Assembly (NCBI GenBank): GCA_020633655.1
Contig: JACKDF010000008.1
Span: forward strand, 186,001 to 250,000
Direction of reading: 5' to 3'
Source of the DNA: Deferribacteres bacterium
GTDB taxonomy: Bacteria; Zhuqueibacterota; Zhuqueibacteria; Zhuqueibacterales; Geothermadaptataceae
DNA length: 64,000 nt
Under the pieces are notes generated by a model that was given only the letters and a program-made list of their open reading frames with translations, made no database searches and was not told the DNA's origin. Both the position numbers and the translations under genes were made by a program. Below, in pieces: positions 9,307 to 18,726 of the stretch (its first letter is position 1; the number at the start of each line of letters is the position of its first letter).

Positions 9307-10331
9307 AACGACCCTACATTTTTAAAAGTGATAATTTAAAACGGCGCTGAAAGTATAAAAGCATGAGCCTTAAAACTTGCGAGGTCGATTTCTGACAACT
9401 TGCAAGGGTGAACAGATAAATCTCATAAGACCACCTAATCACCCATAACTTCCTGTAGTATATAATACAGTGTAATAGTCAAAAATTATTCATGTGAATT
9501 TAATCTGAAATTTGGATACATTATTTTAACAAAAAAAATAACATCCGCAACTAATAAATAATAATGCATAAATTGTGTTATTAAAATTTTTTATTGAATA
9601 TTTTTCATGTATATATTTATCGTTTAAAAAAAACAATAAATGGTATTAAAAAAGCTACATTTTCTATCTATTGAGAGTCCATCCTGCTGAGCGTTATTCT
9701 GGTAATTTTTTAGAGGAAATGAAGTTCGGTGAAGCAAAATTCATTTTTATCAGCCGCGATCAAATGTGGATTCCCGATAAAAGCATTTGAGACTTTCTAA
9801 AAACAGTACGTTTCGAGATGGAATTGATTTAAGTTAATTTTTTTTAAAATGAATTAGAAATCAATATAAATATTTTTCATAAACTTGTCCTGCTTTGTTC
9901 TTAAATTTGCAGATTGTCGATGGCGCTGGGCATATCACAAACAAGGTGGTTCTCGGGGATATGATCGTCAAGCCCGGGCAGCAAAATAAACGAGCTTATT
10001 CTGCTTGGAAGGTTTAAAAATGAACTTTGAATGACGAGGTTCTTCTATTCTCTTTGGTCGTTTCTGATTGCTATTCCTTGTAAAATTACAATAAATAACT
10101 TTATTATAATCAAAATATTATTATATGAAATCAAGTATGTTGTTAGATAATCTCCATCTTCGATTATGACACTATTGATCAGGATAAATACCAGAATACT
10201 ACCACATTTTTAGCTCTAAGGGATTTATGATGCGAAACACTAATCTAGGAATTATTTTCATCTATCGGTTTGAAGTGTTAAGACGCTTTAATAGGTCCGA
10301 AGATATACAATGGTCTAGCCAATGTTATTAA
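9307..10331. other. AT-rich spacer between nar operon and island, with gene relics
   Basis: About one kilobase without a convincing gene. It must hold the promoter of the minus-strand nar operon. A near-palindrome CTGTAGTATATAATACAG at 9453-9470 could be an operator, but I see no clear FNR-type site. Two short open stretches look like decayed coding sequence. One is 9671-9790 (ends SRDQMWIPDKSI, stop at 9788). The other is 9910-10017 (contains VVLGDMIVKPGQQNKR, no start codon). Neither was recognised. Base composition shifts here from the more GC-balanced nar genes to the AT-rich island. Confidence 0.4.
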
Positions 10332-10362
10332 ATAGCCGTTCGATAAAATATCGAACGGCTAT
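10332..10362 (-). terminator. Long perfect hairpin, probable terminator
   Basis: A perfect 14-base inverted repeat, ATAGCCGTTCGATA and TATCGAACGGCTAT, with a 3-base loop lies 8 bases beyond the stop of the minus-strand DUF2958 gene. The T-run on the minus strand is short and interrupted, so it may be a weak intrinsic terminator or an mRNA-stabilising hairpin. It marks the last strong structural signal before the spacer. Confidence 0.55.
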
Positions 10363-10370
10363 GGTTTATT

Positions 10371-10673
10371 CTAATTTTTTTTGATTTCCGAAAATCTCTT
10401 CAGTTTCCAATACAAATCCCTATCAATTTCCGCACAGTGCTCTCGAATGTTTCGAAGTTCATTGAATGAAATATACCCCCATTCCGCCATATCATCATCC
10501 CCAAGATTTGCATAACCAAAGAACAGATCATCTCCATCGAATTCAGCAATGTACCAATCGCATTGACCAAGGAAAAAGTGTAAGTAAATGATTTTCTCTT
10601 CTGCAGGAATGTGCTCTGTTTCATACAGCTTGGGGAGTTTGCTGAGTTCTTCTTTCGTTGGAATATTCCACAT
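10371..10673 (-). CDS. DUF2958 family protein
   Basis: 100 residues starting MWNIPTKEELSKLPKLYETE, with the conserved continuation YLHFFLGQCDWYIAEFDGDD, FFGYANLGDDDMAEWGY and ISFNELRNI. This is typical of DUF2958, small proteins common on plasmids and integrative elements whose function is unknown. The open frame is longer (to 10787), but the ATG at 10671-10673 has an AAAGGAG ribosome site and the family start. It overlaps the 3' end of the upstream nuclease gene by 53 bases in another frame, an unusually long overlap that implies co-transcription. The stop is followed by a strong hairpin. Confidence 0.85.
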   Translation of the reverse strand: MWNIPTKEELSKLPKLYETEHIPAEEKIIYLHFFLGQCDWYIAEFDGDDLFFGYANLGDDDMAEWGYISFNELRNIREHCAEIDRDLYWKLKRFSEIKKN

Positions 10674-11457
10674 TATCAGCTCCTTTCCCCAAAATGCTTC
10701 CGTTCCACAACCAACAGTATTTTTTAAATTCACAATCATAACAGCGCCAGGAAGAGATCGGATAGAACACACCGGCTTCAATTGCAAATATCACAGCTTT
10801 GGCTAAGTTGAACAGTTTTACATAGTCTTTCTCTATACGAGTAGTTGGAATTCGATCGATCTTTGGCTCTTTGGTTTTGTACAAGACATCAATTCGTAGA
10901 TTTGGTATCTGTCCGGTTTTGTAATTGTAAGCATAACTGTACGCTGTCATCTGTAAACTGGAATCGACATCTTGTGCAGAGAGAGCTTTGGCAGCTGTCT
11001 TGAAATCAACGATCAAATGATCTTCCAAAGCAAGATCGATTATGCCATAGAGCGGTGTATCCAATGTTTCACCAGTGGAAAAATCAACGATGGGAACAGT
11101 AAAACTCTGTTCCACAGCCATAATCTTACTCTCAGGCAAATGCTCATCATAGAACTTGAGCATCTTCAATCCGGTTTGTTGCAATGATTTCTGCGATTCC
11201 TTACTTTTGAATCGAACATCTCCCTGACAGGATGCATACCAATCGGCATCGAAAATGGAAAGCGCTTTCAATACATCATCTCTGTTACCTGTCATCAATT
11301 GTTTATGCATCCATTCAATGGCGGCATGGATAGAACTGCCAAAGGCAAGAGCGGAAGGTGTGAATGCTGGTGGAAGTTTATCGATGTATTTGAGTTTGTA
11401 TTTAAGAGAACAGCCAATATAGGCATTGATTTGACTCACACTAATATATTCAAGCAT
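10621..11457 (-). CDS. PD-(D/E)XK nuclease, RecB/Cas4-like
   Basis: 278 residues. The N-terminus ISVSQINAYIGCSLKYKLKYI is the typical start of PDDEXK_1/AddB-like nuclease domains. A catalytic core is seen at LALEDHLIVDFKTAAK (D...D-x-K type), preceded by a GIID segment. A cysteine cluster (CYDCEFKKYC) near the C-terminus resembles the Fe-S binding set of Cas4/RecB-family nucleases. Such proteins process DNA ends in plasmid or phage replication and recombination. It is co-directional with a probable single-strand annealing-type protein upstream (one-base TAATG overlap) and DUF2958 downstream. No CRISPR array or other cas genes were seen, so it is not called Cas4. Confidence 0.8.
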   Translation of the reverse strand: MLEYISVSQINAYIGCSLKYKLKYIDKLPPAFTPSALAFGSSIHAAIEWMHKQLMTGNRDDVLKALSIFDADWYASCQGDVRFKSKESQKSLQQTGLKMLKFYDEHLPESKIMAVEQSFTVPIVDFSTGETLDTPLYGIIDLALEDHLIVDFKTAAKALSAQDVDSSLQMTAYSYAYNYKTGQIPNLRIDVLYKTKEPKIDRIPTTRIEKDYVKLFNLAKAVIFAIEAGVFYPISSWRCYDCEFKKYCWLWNGSILGKGADNVEYSNERRTQQTPQAV

Positions 11458-12011
11458 TATCCACTCCCTTCATTTAGAAGATTCTCGATCAAATGACTTG
11501 CATCCTGCTTACTGATACTTTTCATGGATTGCACCTGAAAGTAGTTGAGTAGGTAATCTTCGATTTTACCGTTTGAAAGCCCTTGTTCAGCGAGTAACCG
11601 GAAGAGATAGCGCCGTTGTGGAGTTGTCATGGCATCTTCAGATGATAGTTGGCGGGATTCCAATGTAGCTTGTGCTTTGTTTGCTCCATTTGTAACAGGC
11701 GACTTCACATAATTCCATGGTTCTTTTGATGGTATTTCTGGATCGAGATGCAAAGCTTCGAATTGAATCCAGATAATATCATTATTCTCGTTTCTACCAT
11801 TCAATGCAGATACCATTTGCAGGGTACTGCTTTTTCGTCTTGATGCATGAATGATCACAGGACAATCGCTTGGTAAAACCACCAAAGTACTGCTTTCAAA
11901 ATGTCTCTGGCGTGCCAGGTTTTCAATTTCATTCATTGAGATGTTTTCAACTGATTTGATTGTGCCATCGGTTGAAACAACATCAATGATGCGTGTATTT
12001 GTTTTTACCAT
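11457..12011 (-). CDS. Hypothetical protein with C-terminal helical domain seen in recombination proteins
   Basis: 184 residues, not firmly recognised. The first 100 residues are mixed alpha/beta with no visible catalytic motif. The last 60 (TTPQRRYLFRLLAEQGLSNG onward, ending with a DASHLIENLL pattern) resemble the small helical domain often found at the C-terminus of phage or plasmid single-strand DNA and recombination proteins. It lies directly upstream of the RecB-like nuclease with a one-base overlap, so a role in DNA processing is plausible but inferred. The start ATG has an AAGGAG site eight bases upstream. Confidence 0.6.
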   Translation of the reverse strand: MVKTNTRIIDVVSTDGTIKSVENISMNEIENLARQRHFESSTLVVLPSDCPVIIHASRRKSSTLQMVSALNGRNENNDIIWIQFEALHLDPEIPSKEPWNYVKSPVTNGANKAQATLESRQLSSEDAMTTPQRRYLFRLLAEQGLSNGKIEDYLLNYFQVQSMKSISKQDASHLIENLLNEGSG

Positions 12012-12012
12012 T

Positions 12013-12222
12013 TCAGGACTCCTTATTTGTATTTTGATTTTTGTTTTGAATCAGGCTTTGCAGTTTTTCAACCTGGTTTGCTTCTGGCCCCAGCATGAGA
12101 AAGAAGACATAGATTGAATAACTCAGAATGGTATTGACTACATAGGTCATCGGTTTGCCGGAACTTGTGGAGATGAGTTTAACAACTGGAATGAGTTCTT
12201 CAGAGATTTTGGGACTGTACAT
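12013..12222 (-). CDS. Small ribbon-helix-helix-like protein
   Basis: 69 residues. The ATG at 12220-12222 is preceded by a near-perfect AAAGGAGG ribosome site, so this short gene is very probably real. The stretch KISEELIPVVKLISTSSGKP followed by MTYVVNTIL resembles a strand-helix-helix DNA-binding fold (CopG/Arc-like). The C-terminus is a helix with a charged tail. It is the first gene of the minus-strand plasmid-like operon and may autoregulate it. The fold assignment is from pattern only. It is divergent from the TraD-like gene across a 170-base intergenic region. Confidence 0.6.
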   Translation of the reverse strand: MYSPKISEELIPVVKLISTSSGKPMTYVVNTILSYSIYVFFLMLGPEANQVEKLQSLIQNKNQNTNKES

Positions 12223-12392
12223 ATATCCTCCTTTTGTAAGTAATTTGAAATGAACGATTTAATGGTTGTCATTTCTATCATACAGCAGGAAGAAATAGAA
12301 AATAGGCTGATAAACATGCCTGAAAATGCATGTATTGTTGAAAACGAAAATGTGTGGAAGGTATATAATAATGATAGGAGGATTTATTTAAA

Positions 12393-12419
12393 ATGATCCA
12401 GACACGTACCTATGCATAA
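12393..12419 (+). CDS. Possible 8-codon leader peptide upstream of the HerA/TraD-like gene
   Basis: The only strong ribosome site here, AGGAGG at 12376-12381, is 11 bases from an ATG that opens the peptide MIQTRTYA and stops at 12417-12419. That stop overlaps the ATG (12412) of the large downstream gene in another frame. The large gene has no ribosome site of its own at normal distance. Terminating ribosomes could therefore reinitiate on the overlapping ATG. This is a reading of spacing only. Confidence 0.3.
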   Translation: MIQTRTYA

Positions 12420-13653
12420 CACAACTCAACAACCAATAACGATATTTGCGGAGACCACTTTTCGAAATCTGAAGCAAAAATTCGGCATTAAACAGCCTGA
12501 TCGAAGGTTTCACACATACCTTATCGGAAAAACTGGAATGGGCAAATCTACTTTGCTTGAGAACTTTTTAGTCTCTGACATTGAAAAGGGAAATGGCTGT
12601 GCGTTGATTGATCCGCATAGCGACTTGGCGGAAAGGCTGCTCGACTTGATTCCACCAAGAAGAACCAATGATGTTATTTACTTCAATCCTTCTGATATCG
12701 AATTTCCCATTGCTATGAATATTTTGAATTACTCAAGTGGAAAAGAGCAAGCACTTTTAGTTGCCGGAATTCTTTCGGTATTTAAGAAACTCTTTGTCGA
12801 CTACTGGACACATAAACAGGAACATATTCTGCGACATGCACTTTTAACAGCAACAAGTCTACAAGGATCAACCTTGCAAACCGTCTCGCGATTACTCACA
12901 GACGAACCCTTTCGCACTCGTATCATCCCAAAACTTTGCAATCGTACATTGCAAAAGTTCTGGGAAAAGGAATTCAGGAATTTTGATAAGCGACAACGTA
13001 CTGAAGCGATCACTCCGATTCTTAACAAAATTGGTCAATTTATCAGCAATCCTTTTATTGGTCCAATTATTAACCAGCGAAAAAATAAACTCCCTTTTCA
13101 ATCGATTGTTGATGAAGGAAAGATTCTTATTGCGAATCTTTCAAAAGGTCAGATTGGTGAAGATGCAATGACATTGTTAGGTTCCTTGTTGATCACTAAA
13201 TTCCAACTCGCAGCTTTGCAGCGAGCAACTATCACTGAATCTGAACGAAAAGACTTTTACCTGTATATCGATGAATGTCAAAACTTTATGACTGAAAACT
13301 CTGCTAGTTTATTTGCTGAAATGAGAAAATATCGACTCAACCTTATTCTTGCCAATCAACATTTGGGACAATTGGATCAAGCGATTCAGCAATCGATTCT
13401 TGGAAATGTAGGAACATTAATTTCATTTAGGGTAGGGCCATTGGATGCAGAATTATTACAAGAAGAGTTTTTCCCAGCACTTAGGAAAAAAGACCTGCTC
13501 AAATTATGCCAATATCACGTAGCGCTGAAATTGATGATTGATGGAGTAACTTCAGAAGGATTTACTGCCAGAACGTTTCCTTCGACTGGAAAGCTGTATA
13601 GAAGAAAAGATAAAATAGTCAAAGTTTCGCGGGAACGATATTCATGTGGATAA
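12412..13653 (+). CDS. HerA/TraD-type DNA-translocating ATPase
   Basis: 413 residues. Walker A is GKTGMGKST at about 39-47, Walker B is LYIDECQNF at about 283-291, and the C-terminus has an RxF pattern typical of conjugative coupling-type ATPases. The DPHSDLAERLLDLIP and YFNPSD segments are shared with the TraD/TraG/DUF87 group. It lacks obvious N-terminal membrane helices, so it resembles the soluble ATPases of plasmids and integrative elements rather than a full VirD4. The role is inferred to be DNA pumping or mobilisation of the island. It is the first plus-strand gene after the divergent promoter region and stands alone, with 147 bases before the AbiE pair. Translation may be coupled to a short upstream leader. 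Confidence 0.75.
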   Translation: MHNTTQQPITIFAETTFRNLKQKFGIKQPDRRFHTYLIGKTGMGKSTLLENFLVSDIEKGNGCALIDPHSDLAERLLDLIPPRRTNDVIYFNPSDIEFPIAMNILNYSSGKEQALLVAGILSVFKKLFVDYWTHKQEHILRHALLTATSLQGSTLQTVSRLLTDEPFRTRIIPKLCNRTLQKFWEKEFRNFDKRQRTEAITPILNKIGQFISNPFIGPIINQRKNKLPFQSIVDEGKILIANLSKGQIGEDAMTLLGSLLITKFQLAALQRATITESERKDFYLYIDECQNFMTENSASLFAEMRKYRLNLILANQHLGQLDQAIQQSILGNVGTLISFRVGPLDAELLQEEFFPALRKKDLLKLCQYHVALKLMIDGVTSEGFTARTFPSTGKLYRRKDKIVKVSRERYSCG

Positions 13654-13800
13654 GAGTTTATGTAGAATTGTCTAACATCATTTATCGGTAACGATTATTA
13701 CCCATCACAGATTTTCATCGTCAAACTCATCGAGAAAGCTTGCATTTATTCAGCAAATAGTATATAATAATACCAGATAATAATAAAAAAAGAAATATAT

Positions 13801-14580
13801 ATGGAATTAATGAATACAATTTTATCTAAAAAAGACGCGGTTTTATTGGAACAGATCCTTGCTTCATTGGGTCAAGTAGCTAGTTTTGATAATATTAAAA
13901 AGAAGTTTAAAAGACAATACACTGAATTACAGCTTAGACAAATGGTTGATCGGCTGACAAAACGTGGTTGGCTAGTACGAATTAAAAAAGGATTGTATGT
14001 CGTTGTTACAGACATAACTTCTTTATCTTCAAATAATGTCTCATTACTACACATCTCACAAGCCCTCAATGAGCATTCTTATATATCACTTACTTCCGCA
14101 TTGCATTATTATGGACTTGTTGACCAACTTTTAAATGAAGTCACAGCTATTACCAATAATCGCACACGACAATATCAGTTTCAGGATTTTATTTTTAGTT
14201 TTTCCAAAGTAAGCGAAGACTTTTACTTTGGTTACTCAGAAAAACGAGTCGAAGGAAAGCTAATGAAAATTGCTGACTTCGAGAAAGTTGTCCTTGATAT
14301 TCTATATTTGAAAAAAGACACCTATTCGCTCAACATGCTTTGGGAAAAACTTACAAAATATTCAGATGAGTTTGATTTCGAGAAACTTCAGGAGTATGCG
14401 CTCAAATGCAATCTCACCCTAAAACGAACTACGGGATTCTTATTAGATGAGCTCGGAGAAAACAGTGACAAACTTTATGCATCTGTCAAAGGAAAAAATG
14501 GATACAGCCGCCTAACTTCAAAATCGAAAGAATTTAACTCTAAATGGCGCTTATATTATGACCATAGAATTATTGAGTAA
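13801..14580 (+). CDS. abiEi: AbiEi-type antitoxin (type IV toxin-antitoxin / abortive infection)
   Basis: 259 residues. The N-terminal winged helix-turn-helix (about 10-65; LRQMVDRLTKRGWLVRIKKG) is followed by the AbiEi antitoxin domain (SYISLTSALHYYGL; KIADFEKVVLDILYL). In the family the winged helix represses its own promoter by binding inverted repeats, and the protein counters the AbiEii nucleotidyltransferase. The toxin gene follows with a 23-base overlap in another frame, the usual arrangement. The start ATG at 13801 has an alternative ATG at codon 4. It is probably a stabilisation and anti-phage module of the island. Confidence 0.88.
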   Translation: MELMNTILSKKDAVLLEQILASLGQVASFDNIKKKFKRQYTELQLRQMVDRLTKRGWLVRIKKGLYVVVTDITSLSSNNVSLLHISQALNEHSYISLTSALHYYGLVDQLLNEVTAITNNRTRQYQFQDFIFSFSKVSEDFYFGYSEKRVEGKLMKIADFEKVVLDILYLKKDTYSLNMLWEKLTKYSDEFDFEKLQEYALKCNLTLKRTTGFLLDELGENSDKLYASVKGKNGYSRLTSKSKEFNSKWRLYYDHRIIE

Positions 14581-15310
14581 ACAAGAGCTTCAGCTTTTTA
14601 ATAAGCAAGGATTCAAATATCCACTGGCAATTACCGAGAAAGACTATTTTCTCGCAATTGTCTTGAAAATTCTATACGACTCACCTTTAAAAGATATTCT
14701 GGTTTTTAAAGGTGGAACAGCCTTGCATCATACCTATTTACCGCAGTTGCGGTTTTCGCAAGACTTGGATTTTACTGCGTATGAAAAGGTTACTATCGAT
14801 GATTTGCAGTCTGCTATTGGAGAATACGAATTTCTCGAGATCAAGAAACATTATACCTCACCGTTGACGGTAAAAATAGAGCGATTAGGGTATCAGGGCG
14901 TTTTAGATATGCCTTCTTTTCTTCGAGTTGAAATTGATTTTACTCAAAATGTAGCACTCCCCCCAAAAAAGATAAAATATCAAAATGCTTATAATGTTGA
15001 CGTTGTGCCGGCTGTCATGGATATTAAAGAAATCTGCGCTGAAAAAATCAGAGCAATGAATGAGCGGTACCGATACCGGGATTTTTATGACTTTGGGATG
15101 ATTCTCAAATATATGGATATCGATCTTGTTGAAGTTGTACAAATTCTGAATAAAAAAGAGCAGCGTAAACCGCTTACGCTTAAAAATATTCTGGATAACT
15201 GGGAACTTGCAAGTCAGGCAAAAACACAGGATGTTGAACAGATTTTTCTTTCAGAAGAAATTAGTGTACGAGAGATTTATGATTCTCTTTCGGATATTAC
15301 GATTAGTTAA
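14558..15310 (+). CDS. abiEii: AbiEii/MenT-type nucleotidyltransferase toxin
   Basis: 250 residues of the nucleotidyltransferase fold. Motif I is FKGGTAL at about 50-56 and the metal-binding pair is FSQDLDF at about 66-72 (D69 and D71). A later EKIRAMNERYRYRDFYDF segment at about 167-184 carries the conserved K and RDxxD positions of DUF1814/AbiEii. Members transfer nucleotides to tRNA or other targets and halt growth when the antitoxin is lost. The gene overlaps abiEi by 23 bases. All key residues seem present, so I expect an active toxin. Confidence 0.9.
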   Translation: MTIELLSKQELQLFNKQGFKYPLAITEKDYFLAIVLKILYDSPLKDILVFKGGTALHHTYLPQLRFSQDLDFTAYEKVTIDDLQSAIGEYEFLEIKKHYTSPLTVKIERLGYQGVLDMPSFLRVEIDFTQNVALPPKKIKYQNAYNVDVVPAVMDIKEICAEKIRAMNERYRYRDFYDFGMILKYMDIDLVEVVQILNKKEQRKPLTLKNILDNWELASQAKTQDVEQIFLSEEISVREIYDSLSDITIS

Positions 15311-15501
15311 TGAGATCTGTTATCGCCGCTGCAAATAACACTAATATAGATAATTGATGAAGGATAGATGAGTATCAGTTGTTTTGTGAAAGAATTCTAA
15401 TTATTTTAACTACAGGGATAGTCAATTTTACCTATCGATAAATTTCTGGTTTTTATAATGTCACCCCCGTAAATACCCAATCTTAAGTTAGGAACACAGC
15501 T

Positions 15502-18500
15502 ATGGCACTCAACTCATATTTCATTGGTATCAATAAATACCTCGATTCCCAAATATTTGATTTATCTGGAGCAAGTAATGATGCAAAGGCACTTTGGGCT
15601 CTATTTACCGACACAATTCCTGACATTCAGGCGCATTTGTTTGTTGATGAACAGGCAAATGTTGAATCAGTTAAAAATGTATTTGAGTCTGTCTTATCAA
15701 AAGCTTCTGTTGATGATTCTGTAATCATAACCTTCGCCGGGCATGGAACTCCAGATCATAGATTAGTTTGTTATAACACTATTAAGGATGATTGTCCTTC
15801 CACATCAATTTCTGCGGAAGAGATTGCAAATTACTTCAGAAAGTCAAAAGCGAAAACTATAATTTTAATACTTGATTGTTGTTTTAGTGGAGGTGCTCCT
15901 GCACGTGTTTTGAGTGACGTATCGTTGCCTAGAAACACCTGCTATACAATGCAAAGTATAGCAGGTGAAGGCCGTGTTATTATTGCAGCTTCAAACTACA
16001 ATGAACCAGCCTGGGAACAACCAGCTAGTGGGCATGGATTATTGACAAAAGCTCTAATAGATATTTTACAGGACGGGAATGATAATATTGATTTCATGTC
16101 AGCTACGAGTGAAATTTTGAAGCATGTGGCTGCGGAAGCACAACGTATCGGTCAAGTTCAAACACCTGTTGTATTGGGTAGTATTACAGGAGGACTTTTC
16201 ATTCCAGTGTTAAAACCTGGGGAAAATTACAAGGCGTTGTTTCCGGATATTGCAGCTACAAAAATTTCTGAAAATATAGCAGAGCTCACTAAGTTTGGTG
16301 TCCCTTCTGAAGTTACAGATGTGTGGGCAGATAGATTTAAACATGGGCTTAATGACCTCCAACAAAATGCAGTAAATGAATATAGAGTGCTAAATGGAGA
16401 ATCGTTGTTAGTTGTCGCTCCAACTAGTTCTGGAAAAACTTTTATCGGTGAGATGGCAAGTATGTGCGCGCATATACAAGGGCGAAAAACCGTATTCCTT
16501 TTTCCATATAGAGCGCTTACAAATGAGAAGTATGAACAATTTAGCGCTTTGTATGGTGCATCACTTGACCTTAGAATCATTAGATGTACAGGAGACCACA
16601 CAGATCAGACTCGACCATTTGTGTCAGGCAAATATGAAATTGCACTTTTGACGTATGAGATGTTCTTGAATATTGTAGTTAGCAATCCTTGGGTGTTAAA
16701 TCAAATAGGATTAGTTGTAATTGATGAAGCACAGTTTATTGCTGATTCGCAACGTGGAATAACTGTTGAATTGCTAATCACCTACCTACTTAGTGCAAGA
16801 GAAAAAGGAATTTCCCCACAGATTATTGCATTATCTGCAGTTATTGGTGGGACCAATAGTTTTGAATCATGGCTGGATTGTAAATTACTCATAACTAATG
16901 AGAGACCTGTCCCACTCCTTGAAGGAGTGATGGATCGTTCTGGTTTGTTTCAATATATTGATACTGCCGGAGAAAGTAAACTAGAACAGTTGATACCAAA
17001 TGTAAGAATTCATCAGCGAAAACGGAAACCAAGCAGTCAAGATATGATTGTTCCACTCGTGCAGGAGATTTTAAAGGACCAAAATGAAAAAGTTATTATT
17101 TTCAGGAACCAAAGAGGTACTGCTGAAGGTGTAGCAAAATATCTTGCATCTGAATTGAATCAGCCCTCTATAATTTCAGCATTGGAAGCTTTACCTAATA
17201 ATGATATTTCAACAACATCATCAAGTTTAAGAATGTGTCTAGAAAAAGGGACAGCGTTTCATAATACAAATTTGAATCGAGAAGAAAAGGCTATTGTTGA
17301 AAATGAGTTTAGAAATCCAAATAGCTCGCTAAGCATTTTGGCAGCAACCACTACAGTTGCAGCAGGAATCAATACCCCGGCTTCAACTGTCATAATAACT
17401 GAATTGTTTTTCTTGGGCTCTGAAAAAAAAGAATTTACTGTTGCGGAATATAAAAATATGGCAGGACGAGCCGGGCGAGTTGGATTTCAAGAAACTGGTA
17501 GAGCAATAGTGTTAGCTGATACTTCACATGAAAGGGTTCGATTGTTTAATAAATACGTGACTGGTAATTTAGAATCTATCGCATCTTCGTTTAACTATAA
17601 TCACATTGATACATGGATAGTTCGTTTGTTGGCACAGATCGAACGTATCCCTAGGGGTGAAGTAGGACGTTTGTTATCAAATACTTACGGCGGCTATCTT
17701 GCAAACAAGCACAATCCAATTTGGAGAGATTCAATAAAGAAAAACTTAGAAGATCTTCTTTCGAAGCTGATAAGTTTAGGATTAGTTGAGGAAGAAGGTG
17801 ATTATGTACAATTAACATTATTGGGAAGAGTTTGTGGCCGTTCTGCGCTATCTTTTAATTCAGCTATAAGATTAGTTGAGATACTGAAAGATTTAAATAT
17901 TGACAATCTAAGTGCTGAAGAACTTATGGCTATAATTCAAGTGCTGCCCGAATTTGATGATATTTATACTCCAATAATGCGAAAAGGGACAGCTGAAAAC
18001 GTCCGTGTTCGGGAAGCTACTGCACGTTATCGGGATGAAATTGTACGAATACTCCAAAAATATGTCCCAAACCAGTTCGAATACTTTGCTCGATGTAAAC
18101 GGGTATCAATTCTTTGGGATTGGATCCATGGTGTTCCCATTGATACAATTGAAAATCAATATACTCCAAATCCATACCTGGGAAAAATTGGATATGGAGA
18201 TATCAGAAAAATTGCGGATATAACTCGATTTCATTTAAAACCAGCTTTTGATATCGTGAGCATAATATTTTTAGGACGGGGACCTGATGAAGAAGCTGTT
18301 GATGCATTATTAAAACAGTTGGAAGTTGGACTTCCTTCGAATGCACTGAATCTCCTTGGACTTCCAATATCACTCGAGCGAGGTGATTATTTGAAGCTAG
18401 TTTCTACTGGGATAAAAAGTTTAGAAATATTTTGGGACTCACCAGCTGAACAGCTAGAAAATATATTGGGGGAATCAAAATACAAAAGCATACTAACACA

Positions 18501-18531
18501 AAAACCAATCAATGAAGATGTCACAGCGTGA
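15502..18531 (+). CDS. Caspase-like protease fused to Ski2-like superfamily 2 helicase
   Basis: 1009 residues. The N-terminal 230 form a peptidase C14 (caspase-like) domain: catalytic histidine in FAGHGTPD (H81) and cysteine in LDCCFSGG (C127). From about 290 it continues as an SF2 helicase. Walker A is APTSSGKT at about 306-313, motif II is VIDEAQF (DEAQ box) at about 407-413, and motif VI is MAGRAGRVG at about 653-661, with a Ski2-like C-terminal helical region. Both active sites look intact. I infer that nucleic-acid sensing by the helicase controls proteolysis, as in other bacterial caspase-type defence effectors, but no named system is recognised. It stands alone, 191 bases after the AbiE pair, in what looks like a defence patch. 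Confidence 0.88.
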   Translation: MALNSYFIGINKYLDSQIFDLSGASNDAKALWALFTDTIPDIQAHLFVDEQANVESVKNVFESVLSKASVDDSVIITFAGHGTPDHRLVCYNTIKDDCPSTSISAEEIANYFRKSKAKTIILILDCCFSGGAPARVLSDVSLPRNTCYTMQSIAGEGRVIIAASNYNEPAWEQPASGHGLLTKALIDILQDGNDNIDFMSATSEILKHVAAEAQRIGQVQTPVVLGSITGGLFIPVLKPGENYKALFPDIAATKISENIAELTKFGVPSEVTDVWADRFKHGLNDLQQNAVNEYRVLNGESLLVVAPTSSGKTFIGEMASMCAHIQGRKTVFLFPYRALTNEKYEQFSALYGASLDLRIIRCTGDHTDQTRPFVSGKYEIALLTYEMFLNIVVSNPWVLNQIGLVVIDEAQFIADSQRGITVELLITYLLSAREKGISPQIIALSAVIGGTNSFESWLDCKLLITNERPVPLLEGVMDRSGLFQYIDTAGESKLEQLIPNVRIHQRKRKPSSQDMIVPLVQEILKDQNEKVIIFRNQRGTAEGVAKYLASELNQPSIISALEALPNNDISTTSSSLRMCLEKGTAFHNTNLNREEKAIVENEFRNPNSSLSILAATTTVAAGINTPASTVIITELFFLGSEKKEFTVAEYKNMAGRAGRVGFQETGRAIVLADTSHERVRLFNKYVTGNLESIASSFNYNHIDTWIVRLLAQIERIPRGEVGRLLSNTYGGYLANKHNPIWRDSIKKNLEDLLSKLISLGLVEEEGDYVQLTLLGRVCGRSALSFNSAIRLVEILKDLNIDNLSAEELMAIIQVLPEFDDIYTPIMRKGTAENVRVREATARYRDEIVRILQKYVPNQFEYFARCKRVSILWDWIHGVPIDTIENQYTPNPYLGKIGYGDIRKIADITRFHLKPAFDIVSIIFLGRGPDEEAVDALLKQLEVGLPSNALNLLGLPISLERGDYLKLVSTGIKSLEIFWDSPAEQLENILGESKYKSILTQKPINEDVTA

Positions 18532-18726
18532 CTTAATGATTCAAAAAAATGTGCTGATTGTTTCACCAAAAGTGCAGATCAAAAAGTGGGCCGTGATACT
18601 ACTTTCCACAATATATATCACATATGTCATATCATTCACTCTTTTAATACAGCGCATTACATTGTATAGTGAAAATGGTTATGCGATGTAAACTGGTAAT
18701 ATTTAAATAATCATGATAGTGTGTAT

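Noticed and set aside
9361..9500. FNR or Crp-type operator in front of the nar operon
   Set aside because: No TTGAT-N4-ATCAA or TGTGA-N6-TCACA match; only a weak palindrome at 9453-9470 was seen.
10621..11457. Cas4 of a CRISPR system
   Set aside because: No cas1, cas2, effector or repeat-spacer array was found anywhere; the nuclease sits in a plasmid-like operon.
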